A stretch of DNA of 5,340 bases from Verrucomicrobia bacterium UBA3750. Its GTDB lineage: Bacteria > Verrucomicrobiota > Kiritimatiellia > RFP12 > UBA1067. The notes under the pieces are model-generated. The model did no database searches and was not told where the DNA came from. It worked only from the letters and a program-made list of their open reading frames with translations. Shown here one piece after another: positions 1 through 5,340 of the stretch (the stretch's first letter is position 1; every line of letters begins with the position of its first letter). The stretch is taken from positions 1-5,340 of the forward strand of contig DFGM01000120.1 in the NCBI GenBank assembly GCA_002371755.1. Reading direction: 5' to 3'. The translations under genes were made by a program, and so were the position numbers.

Positions 1-342
1 GAGGCGCGGACGGCGACGTTTCTTTCGGGGCTCAAGGGCGAGTGCGCCCGCGTCACCGCGCTGACGGAGGACTTCAGGAAGGCGCTTGCCGGAAACGGGC
101 CGGATTCGAGGCGGACGCGTCCCGAGTATGTCGCCAACTTGCCGGATTCGTGGCAGACATACTGGAAGACGCGGGATGCCGTCGCCGCCAATCCTTCTGA
201 TGCGAAGCGGATTCTGAAGGAACGCGACGCGGCGCTTGAAGAATTTACAGCGGAATTTCAAAGGATGGAACCGGGCATTCCCGACGAGGACTTCTGCCGA
301 AGAATGCATGCATGGCTGAACGCGAAGGGCGCGAAACGATGA
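1..342 (+). CDS. C-terminal fragment of an unrecognised helix-rich protein (5' end outside window)
   Basis: Frame 1 is open from the first base to the TGA at 340-342, giving the last 113 residues of a protein that begins upstream. A TTG at 139 could be taken as a start but has no convincing ribosome binding site, and the frame stays open before it with the same codon style, so it is most likely internal. The fragment is rich in charged residues and Ala, with stretches likely to form amphipathic helices (for example around KRILKERDAALEEF). It contains several Trp and Tyr and ends in a basic tail (NAKGAKR). I see no catalytic motif, membrane segment or repeat, and I do not recognise the family. 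Its stop overlaps the start of the next gene in ATGA, which implies co-transcription and translational coupling with the phosphoesterase. From context it could be the tail of another carbohydrate-active enzyme, but nothing in the residues shows that. Confidence 0.75.
   Translation, partial: EARTATFLSGLKGECARVTALTEDFRKALAGNGPDSRRTRPEYVANLPDSWQTYWKTRDAVAANPSDAKRILKERDAALEEFTAEFQRMEPGIPDEDFCRRMHAWLNAKGAKR
324..329 (+). promoter_or_regulatory. Weak ribosome binding site for the first metallophosphoesterase
   Basis: GAAGGG lies 9 nt before the ATG at 339, inside the end of the upstream gene. It is a weak Shine-Dalgarno match, but it favours 339 over the in-frame ATG at 312. Initiation here is probably helped by coupling through the 4-nt ATGA overlap. 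Confidence 0.45.
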
Positions 343-1775
343 AACTATCAAGGAGAGAATTTGTGTCTGGTGCGGCGGCGTTCGGGATTATCGGCGCAAT
401 ACGGGCGTCTGTTCAGCCTTCCAACGCCCTATTCTGCGATGAATCCACGGCGCTTAAGGGACGTCGTCTTCGCATTGGCATATTATCCGATATTCACTTG
501 GACAAGGATGCCGCCGCCACGCAGAAATTCAAGCGGGCGCTTGAGACGTTCCGCAGCGGGCGCGTGGACGGAGTGCTTGTTTGTGGAGATTTGGCGGACA
601 ACGGCATCGTGCCTCAGTTGGAGGAGGTGGCGCGGACATGGGAGGCAGTGTTCCCATCTTCGAAGGGATTGGACGGTGCGCACGTCGAGCGGCTTTTCCA
701 CTATGGCGACCACGATAACCGTGGCAACTGGATGTCCGGCGAAGACAAGCGTGTACGCAGTCAGTATGGCTGGACGGAGGCGGAGCTTGCCGAAAACGCT
801 TGCTTCCTCCGCCCGAAGGAAACGTGGGAGAGTATCTTCGGGGAGCCGTGGTCGCAAATTGTCCACAAGCGCGTGAAAGGATATGATTTCGTCCTTGCGC
901 ATTTCAATCCGCACGGGCGGAATACGACGCCAGGTCTCAAGCAGTTCCTCGAAGGGATTTCCATCAATCCCGCAAAGCCGTTCTTCTACTCGCAGCATCG
1001 GGTGCTGCGTAACACGGTCTGCGGGCCGGGCGTGTGGGGGCAGGACGACGGCTCGGTCGGCAAGCTCCTTTGCACCTATCCGAACTGCTGCGCGTTCTGC
1101 GGACACAGCCATCAGTCGGCGGTGCGCGAGGATGCCATTTGGCAGGGTGCGTTCACTGCGGTTCAGGTGCCGTCGCTCAAGTACTTGATTCAGGAGGCAG
1201 GGCACGAGAACAAGCCGGATGAACGCTGCGCTGAGCAGGGGATGCTCCTTGACGTGTACGATGAAAGGATGGCCATCCACCGCATCGACTTTGCCAACGG
1301 CAAGCCGCTGGGGCCATCCTGGGAGATGCCGCTTGGCGCGAATGTGCGGCCGTTTGCACACGAGACGCGCCGCCGCTCTGCGCCGGTGCCGGAGTTTCCC
1401 GCAGGGGCCAGACTCATCGCAGAAATCAAACAGGGCGGCGGTGCAGTGGATAGATTGCTTTCGCTTGAATTTCCAGTCGTGAACGGATTGCAGAGTGGCG
1501 TTCGCGCCTACGACTACGAGGTTACGCTGGATGCAATTCTCTTCGGCGGCGATGTGCAGCGCAGTGTGCGGCGCGTCTTTGCGCCAGACTGCCACTTTGC
1601 GCCGCTTGCAGACGGCGAGACGATGAAGGTGGAGTTGTCGCTTCGCGAATTCAGGAAGTCTAGGGCGCTCAAATCGCCAAAAACCGGCGCGTTGCATGTG
1701 TCCGTGCGCCCCCGTGAAGTGTTCGGTGGCATCGGTCGTGCGATTGAGACGGATGCGATTTACTCAAAGGCATGA
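339..1775 (+). CDS. Tat-exported calcineurin-like metallophosphoesterase with C-terminal beta-rich domain
   Basis: 478 residues. The start at 339 is chosen over the in-frame ATG at 312 because it puts a twin-arginine motif (SRREFVSG, residues 4-11) at the very N-terminus, followed by a hydrophobic stretch to about residue 22; it also forms an ATGA overlap with the previous stop. The mature protein is a dinuclear metallophosphoesterase. Visible motifs are DIH (D51, H53), GDLADNG (G83, D84), GDHD (123-126, in place of the usual GNHD/E), a probable motif IV His in SQH (H220), and GHSH (255-258). It should hydrolyse a phosphomonoester or phosphodiester outside the cytoplasm; the substrate cannot be read from sequence. 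Residues of about 351-478 form an extra domain, probably a beta-sandwich, with alternating hydrophobic patterns such as AYDYEVTL. A cysteine cluster (C245, C250, C251, C254) lies just before GHSH. The gene resembles the last gene of the window over its whole catalytic region, including the WxMPLG segment. Phosphoesterase identity is firm; the specific activity is unknown. Confidence 0.9.
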   Translation: MKLSRREFVSGAAAFGIIGAIRASVQPSNALFCDESTALKGRRLRIGILSDIHLDKDAAATQKFKRALETFRSGRVDGVLVCGDLADNGIVPQLEEVARTWEAVFPSSKGLDGAHVERLFHYGDHDNRGNWMSGEDKRVRSQYGWTEAELAENACFLRPKETWESIFGEPWSQIVHKRVKGYDFVLAHFNPHGRNTTPGLKQFLEGISINPAKPFFYSQHRVLRNTVCGPGVWGQDDGSVGKLLCTYPNCCAFCGHSHQSAVREDAIWQGAFTAVQVPSLKYLIQEAGHENKPDERCAEQGMLLDVYDERMAIHRIDFANGKPLGPSWEMPLGANVRPFAHETRRRSAPVPEFPAGARLIAEIKQGGGAVDRLLSLEFPVVNGLQSGVRAYDYEVTLDAILFGGDVQRSVRRVFAPDCHFAPLADGETMKVELSLREFRKSRALKSPKTGALHVSVRPREVFGGIGRAIETDAIYSKA

Positions 1776-1780
1776 GAGGA
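1774..1780 (+). promoter_or_regulatory. Ribosome binding site deciding the GH43 start
   Basis: GAGAGGA overlaps the stop codon of the upstream phosphoesterase and lies 8 nt before ATG 1789. It supports that start over an ATG at 1696, which would add 31 residues overlapping the upstream gene and place charged sequence before the signal peptide. Confidence 0.75.
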
Positions 1781-1788
1781 ACAACTGC

Positions 1789-2805
1789 ATGAAAACAAAC
1801 CTGAACAAAAGGCGGAAAACAGGGATTGTGGCAATGATTGCCACAGCGGTCTGCGCCTTGGGCGCGGCGGCGGTTGCATCGTCCTGCTTCGGCAATCCTA
1901 TATTCGAGGGGTGCTACGCCGATCCGCAGATAAGGCGGTACGGCGATGCGTGGTGGGTGTTTCCGACGACTTCGATACGCCCCAAGCGGCAGTTCTCCTT
2001 TGATGCGTTCTCGTCAAAGGACATGAAGATGTGGACGAAGCATCCAAAGATTCTCACGACAAAGGACGTGAAATGGGCTAAAGGTGCGATGTGGGCACCT
2101 GACGCGCACGAGATAGGTGGCAAATACTACCTCTTCTTCAGCGCGAATGACGCGCACCCGGTCGATTTGAAAGGAGGCGACCTCACGCCGCAGACCGAAG
2201 CGAAAATGCATGGCTACGGTGGCATCGGTGTTGCCGTCGCGGACAAGCCCGAAGGCCCGTACTGCGATCTGATCGGCAAGCCGCTCATCGATCAATTTTG
2301 GAATCGCGCCCAACCGATAGACCAGTATGTGTTCGAGTACAAGGGCGAATGGTACATGGTCTATGGCGGATGGGGACGCTGCAACATCGTGAAGCTCGCC
2401 AAGGACTTCAAGTCGCTCGTGCCGTTTGAGGATGGTTCGATGTGGCGCGACTTTACGCCGAAGGGCTATGTCGAGGGGTCGGTCATGTTCGAGCGCAAGG
2501 GTAAGTGGTACTTTATGTATTCAAGCGGCAACTGGACGAGGGACAACTATTGCGTCAACTATTCGGTGGGCGATTCACCCTTTGGGCCGTTCGAGTTCAA
2601 AGGCAAGGTGCTGGGCGTCCAGAGGCCGATTGCGACGGGTGCAGGGCATCATTCCGTCATTTGCGTTCCCGGAACGGACGAGTGGTACATCTGCTACCAC
2701 CGCCGCCCGATTCCAAGCAAGGGGCGTGACCACCGCGTCGTCTGCATCGACCGCATGGAGTTCGACGCGGACGGCGACATAAAGCCAATCGTCATGACGG
2801 AATGA
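1789..2805 (+). CDS. Exported glycoside hydrolase family 43 enzyme (arabinofuranosidase/xylosidase type)
   Basis: 338 residues, a single five-bladed beta-propeller catalytic domain after a signal peptide. The N-terminus has a basic region (NKRRK) and a hydrophobic core of about residues 12-30. Signal peptidase I cleavage near AVAS is plausible; C33 follows a poor lipobox, so a lipoprotein is possible but less likely. GH43 features in order are NPIFEGCYADP with the presumed catalytic base D45, MWAPDAHE (101-107), PIDQ with the pKa-modulating D178, YVEG with the presumed general acid E229, and GAGHHSV (284-290), the conserved propeller-centre His region. Inverting enzymes of this family release L-arabinose, D-xylose or sometimes D-galactose from plant polysaccharides and related glycans; the subfamily cannot be set by eye. 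E229 is followed by Gly-Ser, where EGP is common. It sits 13 nt after the upstream phosphoesterase and 10 nt before the GH20 gene, so it is clearly part of the operon. No accessory carbohydrate-binding module is present. Family assignment is very secure, substrate is not. Confidence 0.93.
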   Translation: MKTNLNKRRKTGIVAMIATAVCALGAAAVASSCFGNPIFEGCYADPQIRRYGDAWWVFPTTSIRPKRQFSFDAFSSKDMKMWTKHPKILTTKDVKWAKGAMWAPDAHEIGGKYYLFFSANDAHPVDLKGGDLTPQTEAKMHGYGGIGVAVADKPEGPYCDLIGKPLIDQFWNRAQPIDQYVFEYKGEWYMVYGGWGRCNIVKLAKDFKSLVPFEDGSMWRDFTPKGYVEGSVMFERKGKWYFMYSSGNWTRDNYCVNYSVGDSPFGPFEFKGKVLGVQRPIATGAGHHSVICVPGTDEWYICYHRRPIPSKGRDHRVVCIDRMEFDADGDIKPIVMTE

Positions 2806-2810
2806 GGGAG
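2804..2810 (+). promoter_or_regulatory. Ribosome binding site deciding the GH20 start
   Basis: GAGGGAG overlaps the stop of the GH43 gene and lies 5 nt before ATG 2816. The GTG at 2810 would overlap this site and cannot use it, and ATG 2822 is 11 nt away, so 2816 is the best start. Four in-frame start-like codons within 20 nt make the exact residue uncertain. Confidence 0.65.
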
Positions 2811-2815
2811 TGCCG

Positions 2816-4276
2816 ATGACGATGCCAATGTGCCGATTTAATATGCTTGCAGTATGCATGGCGGCGGCATTCGCTGCCGCGCACGTCGCGGCGGGAGTCC
2901 CGGCACTTGTGCCGATGCCGCGTGAGATCGACGCGACAGGTGGGGAATGCGTCTTGACGAGGCCGCCGGTGATCGAGGTCGACGGATCCGTTCCGGCTGA
3001 AGGATACAGGCTTTCCGTCACGCCGGACGGCGTGACGATACGCCACTCCGACGCGGCGGGGCTTTTTTACGCGAAAGTGACGCTACGGCAGCTAGAGACG
3101 CGGCGCGGTTCGGAAGGAGCGGTCTACCCTTGCTGCGAAATAAGCGATTCGCCAGCGTTCCGGTGGCGCGGGGTGCATTTGGACGACGTCCGGCACTTTT
3201 TCGGCAAGGGGACGGTCAAGCGCATACTGGGCGAGATTGCGCAGTACAAGTTCAACGTGTTCCACTGGCATCTCACCGACTCGCAGGCCTGGCTCATAGA
3301 CATCCCCGACTATCCGGAACTGGTAAATCAGGGCAGGGGCAGGGAGTTCGGCGAGGCTGTCGGCCCGTTTCGCTACACGGCGAACGACATAAGGGAAGTG
3401 CTGGCCTACGCCGCCGAGCGGCATGTAACCGTCGTGCCGGAGGTGGAGTTCCCTGGGCATTTCGGCGCGGCGCTGCGGGCGTATCCGGAGTTTGCCTGCC
3501 CTGGCGGCGGCAAGGTCATGTGCATAGGCAATCCGGATGCCGTGAAGTTTGCGGAAGACGTTCTTGATTACGTCTGCGAACTGTTTCCGTCCGAAGTAAT
3601 CCACATCGGCGGGGATGAATGCAAAAGGAAGTACTGGGCGAAATGTCCGCGCTGCCGCGCGATGATGGAGCGCGAGGGGATGACGGATCCCGGCGAACTG
3701 CAGCAGTGGCTGACGAAGCGGCTTTCCGCCCATCTTGCCGCGACGGGGCGGCGGGCGATAGGCTGGGACGAAATCTTTGACAGCGGCGCGGTGCTGCCGT
3801 CCGGGGCGATGGGAATGTGCTGGCGGCCGGCAGATGGCACCGGCGTGGAAGGTGCGGGTTCCGGTGCGGGGGTCGCGAATGCCGGCCACGAAGTCGTGAT
3901 GTGCCCTTATTCGCACTGCTACTTCGACTACAGCCAGGGGTTGGAGGAAGACCCGTTCGACTATTTTCTCCTGGGCAAGCGCACCTCGACTCTGGAGAAC
4001 GTCTATTCGTTCGATCCACTCGCGGGGGTGGTGCCAGAGGCTAGACGGTTCGTCGCCGGAGGGCAGTGCAACAACTGGTCGGAAAGGACGCTTGGACTCG
4101 CTGACCTTGAATGGAAGCTGTGGCCGCGCGCGCTTGCACTCGCCGAAGTGCTGTGGACATACCCAGATCCGGCAAAGCGCGACTACGCGGAGTTCTCCCG
4201 CCGCGCGGAGGAGCATCGCCGCCGCATGATTGCAAACCACATCAACTGCGCACCGCTGAAGCAGGGCATACAGTAG
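2816..4276 (+). CDS. Exported GH20 beta-N-acetylhexosaminidase
   Basis: 486 residues. A Sec-type signal peptide (hydrophobic about 10-26, AAHVAAG) is followed by a short GH20b-like N-terminal domain (about 28-93, ending in GLFYAKVTLRQL) and a GH20 TIM barrel (about 112-450). Family landmarks are the substrate-binding Arg in FRWRGVHLD (R118), FHWHLTDSQ (149-157), EVEFPGH (209-215), the catalytic pair D267-E268 in HIGGDE, WDEI (317-320), YFDY (369-372), and GGQCNNWSE (415-423). GH20 enzymes use substrate-assisted catalysis: the Glu is the acid/base and the Asp orients the N-acetyl group, releasing terminal GlcNAc or GalNAc from the non-reducing end. Likely targets are chitin fragments, host glycans or bacterial polysaccharide; sequence does not decide. 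Two oddities are seen. The N-terminal domain is about half the usual length, and a Gly/Ala-rich stretch (341-357) lengthens the loop between CWRP and GHEVVM. The start at 2816 is set by the ribosome binding site at 2804-2810. All active-site residues looked for are present, so an active enzyme is expected. Confidence 0.94.
   Translation: MTMPMCRFNMLAVCMAAAFAAAHVAAGVPALVPMPREIDATGGECVLTRPPVIEVDGSVPAEGYRLSVTPDGVTIRHSDAAGLFYAKVTLRQLETRRGSEGAVYPCCEISDSPAFRWRGVHLDDVRHFFGKGTVKRILGEIAQYKFNVFHWHLTDSQAWLIDIPDYPELVNQGRGREFGEAVGPFRYTANDIREVLAYAAERHVTVVPEVEFPGHFGAALRAYPEFACPGGGKVMCIGNPDAVKFAEDVLDYVCELFPSEVIHIGGDECKRKYWAKCPRCRAMMEREGMTDPGELQQWLTKRLSAHLAATGRRAIGWDEIFDSGAVLPSGAMGMCWRPADGTGVEGAGSGAGVANAGHEVVMCPYSHCYFDYSQGLEEDPFDYFLLGKRTSTLENVYSFDPLAGVVPEARRFVAGGQCNNWSERTLGLADLEWKLWPRALALAEVLWTYPDPAKRDYAEFSRRAEEHRRRMIANHINCAPLKQGIQ
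3016..3037 (+). repeat. Perfect 10-bp inverted repeat with 2-nt centre, inside the GH20 gene
   Basis: CGTCACGCCG and its exact reverse complement CGGCGTGACG are separated by GA. The repeat encodes part of SVTPDGVTI in the N-terminal domain of the hexosaminidase. As RNA it could fold into a 9-10 bp GC-rich hairpin with a GGAC or smaller loop. No T-run follows directly, so it is not a canonical terminator. Confidence 0.6.
3851..3874 (+). repeat. Imperfect 12-nt tandem duplication in the GH20 gene
   Basis: Two adjacent 12-nt units, GGTGCGGGTTCC and GGTGCGGGGGTC, share their first 8 bases and one more and encode Gly-Ala-Gly-Ser and Gly-Ala-Gly-Val. They lie in a Gly/Ala-rich loop that makes this part of the hexosaminidase longer than I expect for the family. 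The in-frame 12-nt period suggests slippage or local duplication. Confidence 0.6.
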
Positions 4277-4280
4277 CAAA

Positions 4281-4285
4281 AGGAG
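4281..4285 (+). promoter_or_regulatory. Strong ribosome binding site for the second metallophosphoesterase
   Basis: AGGAG, preceded by three A's, lies 8 nt before ATG 4294 in the 17-nt gap after the GH20 stop. This is the clearest Shine-Dalgarno sequence in the window and fixes the start of the last gene. Confidence 0.85.
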
Positions 4286-4293
4286 TATAGGAA

Positions 4294-5340
4294 ATGGATA
4301 TTTCAAGGCGCGATTTCCTGAAGGGATCTCTGGCGGCGCTTGGCTTTGCGGCGTTGCCGGGGGGATTCCTCTTTGCTGCCCCGCCCGGATGGAAGAGAGG
4401 CGACAAGCCGAATCTCGTTTTTGGCGTCGTGAGCGACACGCATCTTCGGACTGCGAACAAGGGCAACGGCATCGGGGCGAACTGGCCGGACAAATACTTT
4501 GCCGCCGCGCTCGAATACTTCAAGGCGCAAGGCGTGGATGCCGTCGTCCATTGCGGTGACTTCGCGCATCGCGGCCAGGTGCGCGAGATGGAGTTTCATG
4601 CCGAGGCGTGGCGGCGGGTGTTTGCAGATGGGAGAGAGCCGGAGAAGCTTTTTGTCGCCGGAAACCACGACCTGCTGGGCGCAGATTACGGCGATTTCGT
4701 GAAGAACCGCTACCCCGACGAAGCGGAACGGGCAAAGCATGTCCTTGCAACGGACATGGCGGCGAACTGGGAGCGGATATGGGGCGAGAAGTACGAACTG
4801 GTCTGGCACAAGGATGTCAAGGGCTACCACTTCTTCGGGCGGCAGTGGGGTGTTGACGAGGGTAATTTTGCAAAGTTTCTGCGCGGGCAGGATGCCACGC
4901 TTCATCTCGCCGATGGAATCAAACCGTTCTTCCTGCTTTCACATGCCCGTTCCCACAAGGTGTTGTACAGGACGGCGGCGAAGTTGCGCAACTCCGTCTC
5001 GTTTTTTGGGCATTGGCACCACAGCGCCGCCAATTGGAACAAGATATACTTCTGGGGTTGTCCTAACATCCATGTCCCCTGCTGCGAGCCGCGAGGGGGC
5101 AACGGACTCTCGGGCGAAGGCCAGATTTCCAAGGCGAGGCTTGATGGCAAGGAAGCGGGTGGCAGAAGTCGGCAGGGCTATGTCGTTCGCGTCTATGACG
5201 ATATGCTTGTCATCGAGCGGCGCGAGTTCGGCGAGGGAGGAAGTCTCGGAGCGGATTGGGTGATGCCGCTCGGAAAGTACGACCCGCATCCGTTCTCGAA
5301 GGACGAGTTGAAGAAAGTCATCGGCGAGCCGCAGTTCCGC
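4294..5340 (+). CDS. Tat-exported calcineurin-like metallophosphoesterase, paralogue of the first (3' end outside window)
   Basis: 349 codons without a stop up to the window edge. The N-terminus carries a textbook twin-arginine motif (SRRDFLK, residues 4-10) and a hydrophobic segment to about residue 29 ending in an Ala-rich cleavage region (FAAP). The full metallophosphoesterase motif set is present: DTH (D48, H50), GDF (G88, D89), canonical GNHD (123-126), SH (H217) and GHWH (239-242). It should be a metal-dependent phosphomono- or phosphodiesterase that is exported folded. It aligns by eye with the first phosphoesterase of the operon: KGYHF matches KGYDF, the KPFF segment before the motif IV His is shared, and WVMPLG matches WEMPLG at the end of the catalytic domain. 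The final EPQF falls where the paralogue has VPEF, the entry to its C-terminal domain, so about 120 more residues of a similar domain probably lie beyond the window (inference). Another local cysteine group is C256, C263, C264. Substrate is unknown. Confidence 0.9.
   Translation, partial: MDISRRDFLKGSLAALGFAALPGGFLFAAPPGWKRGDKPNLVFGVVSDTHLRTANKGNGIGANWPDKYFAAALEYFKAQGVDAVVHCGDFAHRGQVREMEFHAEAWRRVFADGREPEKLFVAGNHDLLGADYGDFVKNRYPDEAERAKHVLATDMAANWERIWGEKYELVWHKDVKGYHFFGRQWGVDEGNFAKFLRGQDATLHLADGIKPFFLLSHARSHKVLYRTAAKLRNSVSFFGHWHHSAANWNKIYFWGCPNIHVPCCEPRGGNGLSGEGQISKARLDGKEAGGRSRQGYVVRVYDDMLVIERREFGEGGSLGADWVMPLGKYDPHPFSKDELKKVIGEPQFR

Noticed and set aside
312..338. Upstream ATG at 312 for the first phosphoesterase
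   Set aside because: It would add nine charged residues before the Tat motif; 339 has the better-placed ribosome binding site and an ATGA overlap.
483..1697. 404-codon open frame on the minus strand inside the first phosphoesterase
   Set aside because: The product is Arg/His/Leu/Pro-rich without domain motifs, and the plus strand carries a clear phosphoesterase; it is a GC-bias shadow.
1696..1788. Upstream ATG at 1696 for the GH43 gene
   Set aside because: It would overlap the previous gene by 80 nt and bury the signal peptide; ATG 1789 has a good ribosome binding site.
1870..1890. Lipoprotein signal at the GH43 N-terminus (Cys at residue 33)
   Set aside because: The residues before the Cys (Ala-Ser-Ser) are a weak lipobox, with Ala rather than Leu/Val/Ile at -3; an ordinary cleaved signal is preferred, though not excluded.
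3016..3068. Possible intrinsic terminator: hairpin at 3016-3037 plus six T's at 3063-3068
   Set aside because: The T-run starts 25 nt after the stem, too far for a terminator, and both lie inside a coding gene.
3092..4306. 404-codon open frame on the minus strand inside the GH20 gene
   Set aside because: It has low-complexity, Arg- and Ala-rich composition opposite a well-conserved hexosaminidase. The equal length to the other antisense frame appears to be coincidence.
4499..5263. Overlapping plus-strand open frames within the last phosphoesterase
   Set aside because: The frame beginning at 4294 stays open to the window end and carries the full motif set, so the other frames are shadows.

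Overview
The window is fully coding on the + strand and looks like the inside of one polycistronic operon. Five genes follow each other with a 4-nt overlap and then gaps of 13, 10 and 17 nt, and four of the five starts have a readable Shine-Dalgarno sequence. No promoter, terminator, RNA gene, mobile element or CRISPR array is visible. The first and last genes run off the window edges. No gene-free stretch is longer than 17 bases.

Organism: the DNA is GC-rich, with strongly G/C-biased third codon positions that leave long antisense shadow ORFs. It encodes exported glycan-degrading enzymes alongside Tat-exported metallophosphoesterases. This suits a saccharolytic, probably anaerobic bacterium, and the style resembles Kiritimatiellota, Lentisphaerota or Verrucomicrobiota genomes from gut or rumen. 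That placement is an inference from general resemblance; no taxonomic marker lies in the window.

Layout: (1) 1-342, C-terminal end of an unrecognised helix-rich protein. (2) 339-1775, a Tat-signal calcineurin-like metallophosphoesterase with an extra C-terminal beta-rich domain. (3) 1789-2805, an exported GH43 glycosidase of the arabinofuranosidase/xylosidase type with its catalytic triad intact. (4) 2816-4276, an exported GH20 beta-N-acetylhexosaminidase with catalytic Asp-Glu intact but an unusually short N-terminal domain. (5) 4294-5340, a second Tat-signal metallophosphoesterase, paralogous to (2) and cut by the window edge.

How they may work together: every protein with a visible N-terminus carries an export signal. 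The operon therefore combines two exo-type glycosidases (pentose-releasing GH43, HexNAc-releasing GH20) with two phosphoesterases outside the cytoplasm. The simplest reading is a small glycan-utilisation cluster whose substrate carries phosphate or phosphodiester groups that must be removed for the glycosidases to act, or whose phosphate is itself the target. The gene content is seen in the sequence; the substrate idea is inference. The most interesting points are this phosphatase/glycosidase pairing, the GNHD-to-GDHD change and cysteine cluster in the first phosphoesterase, and the compact GH20.
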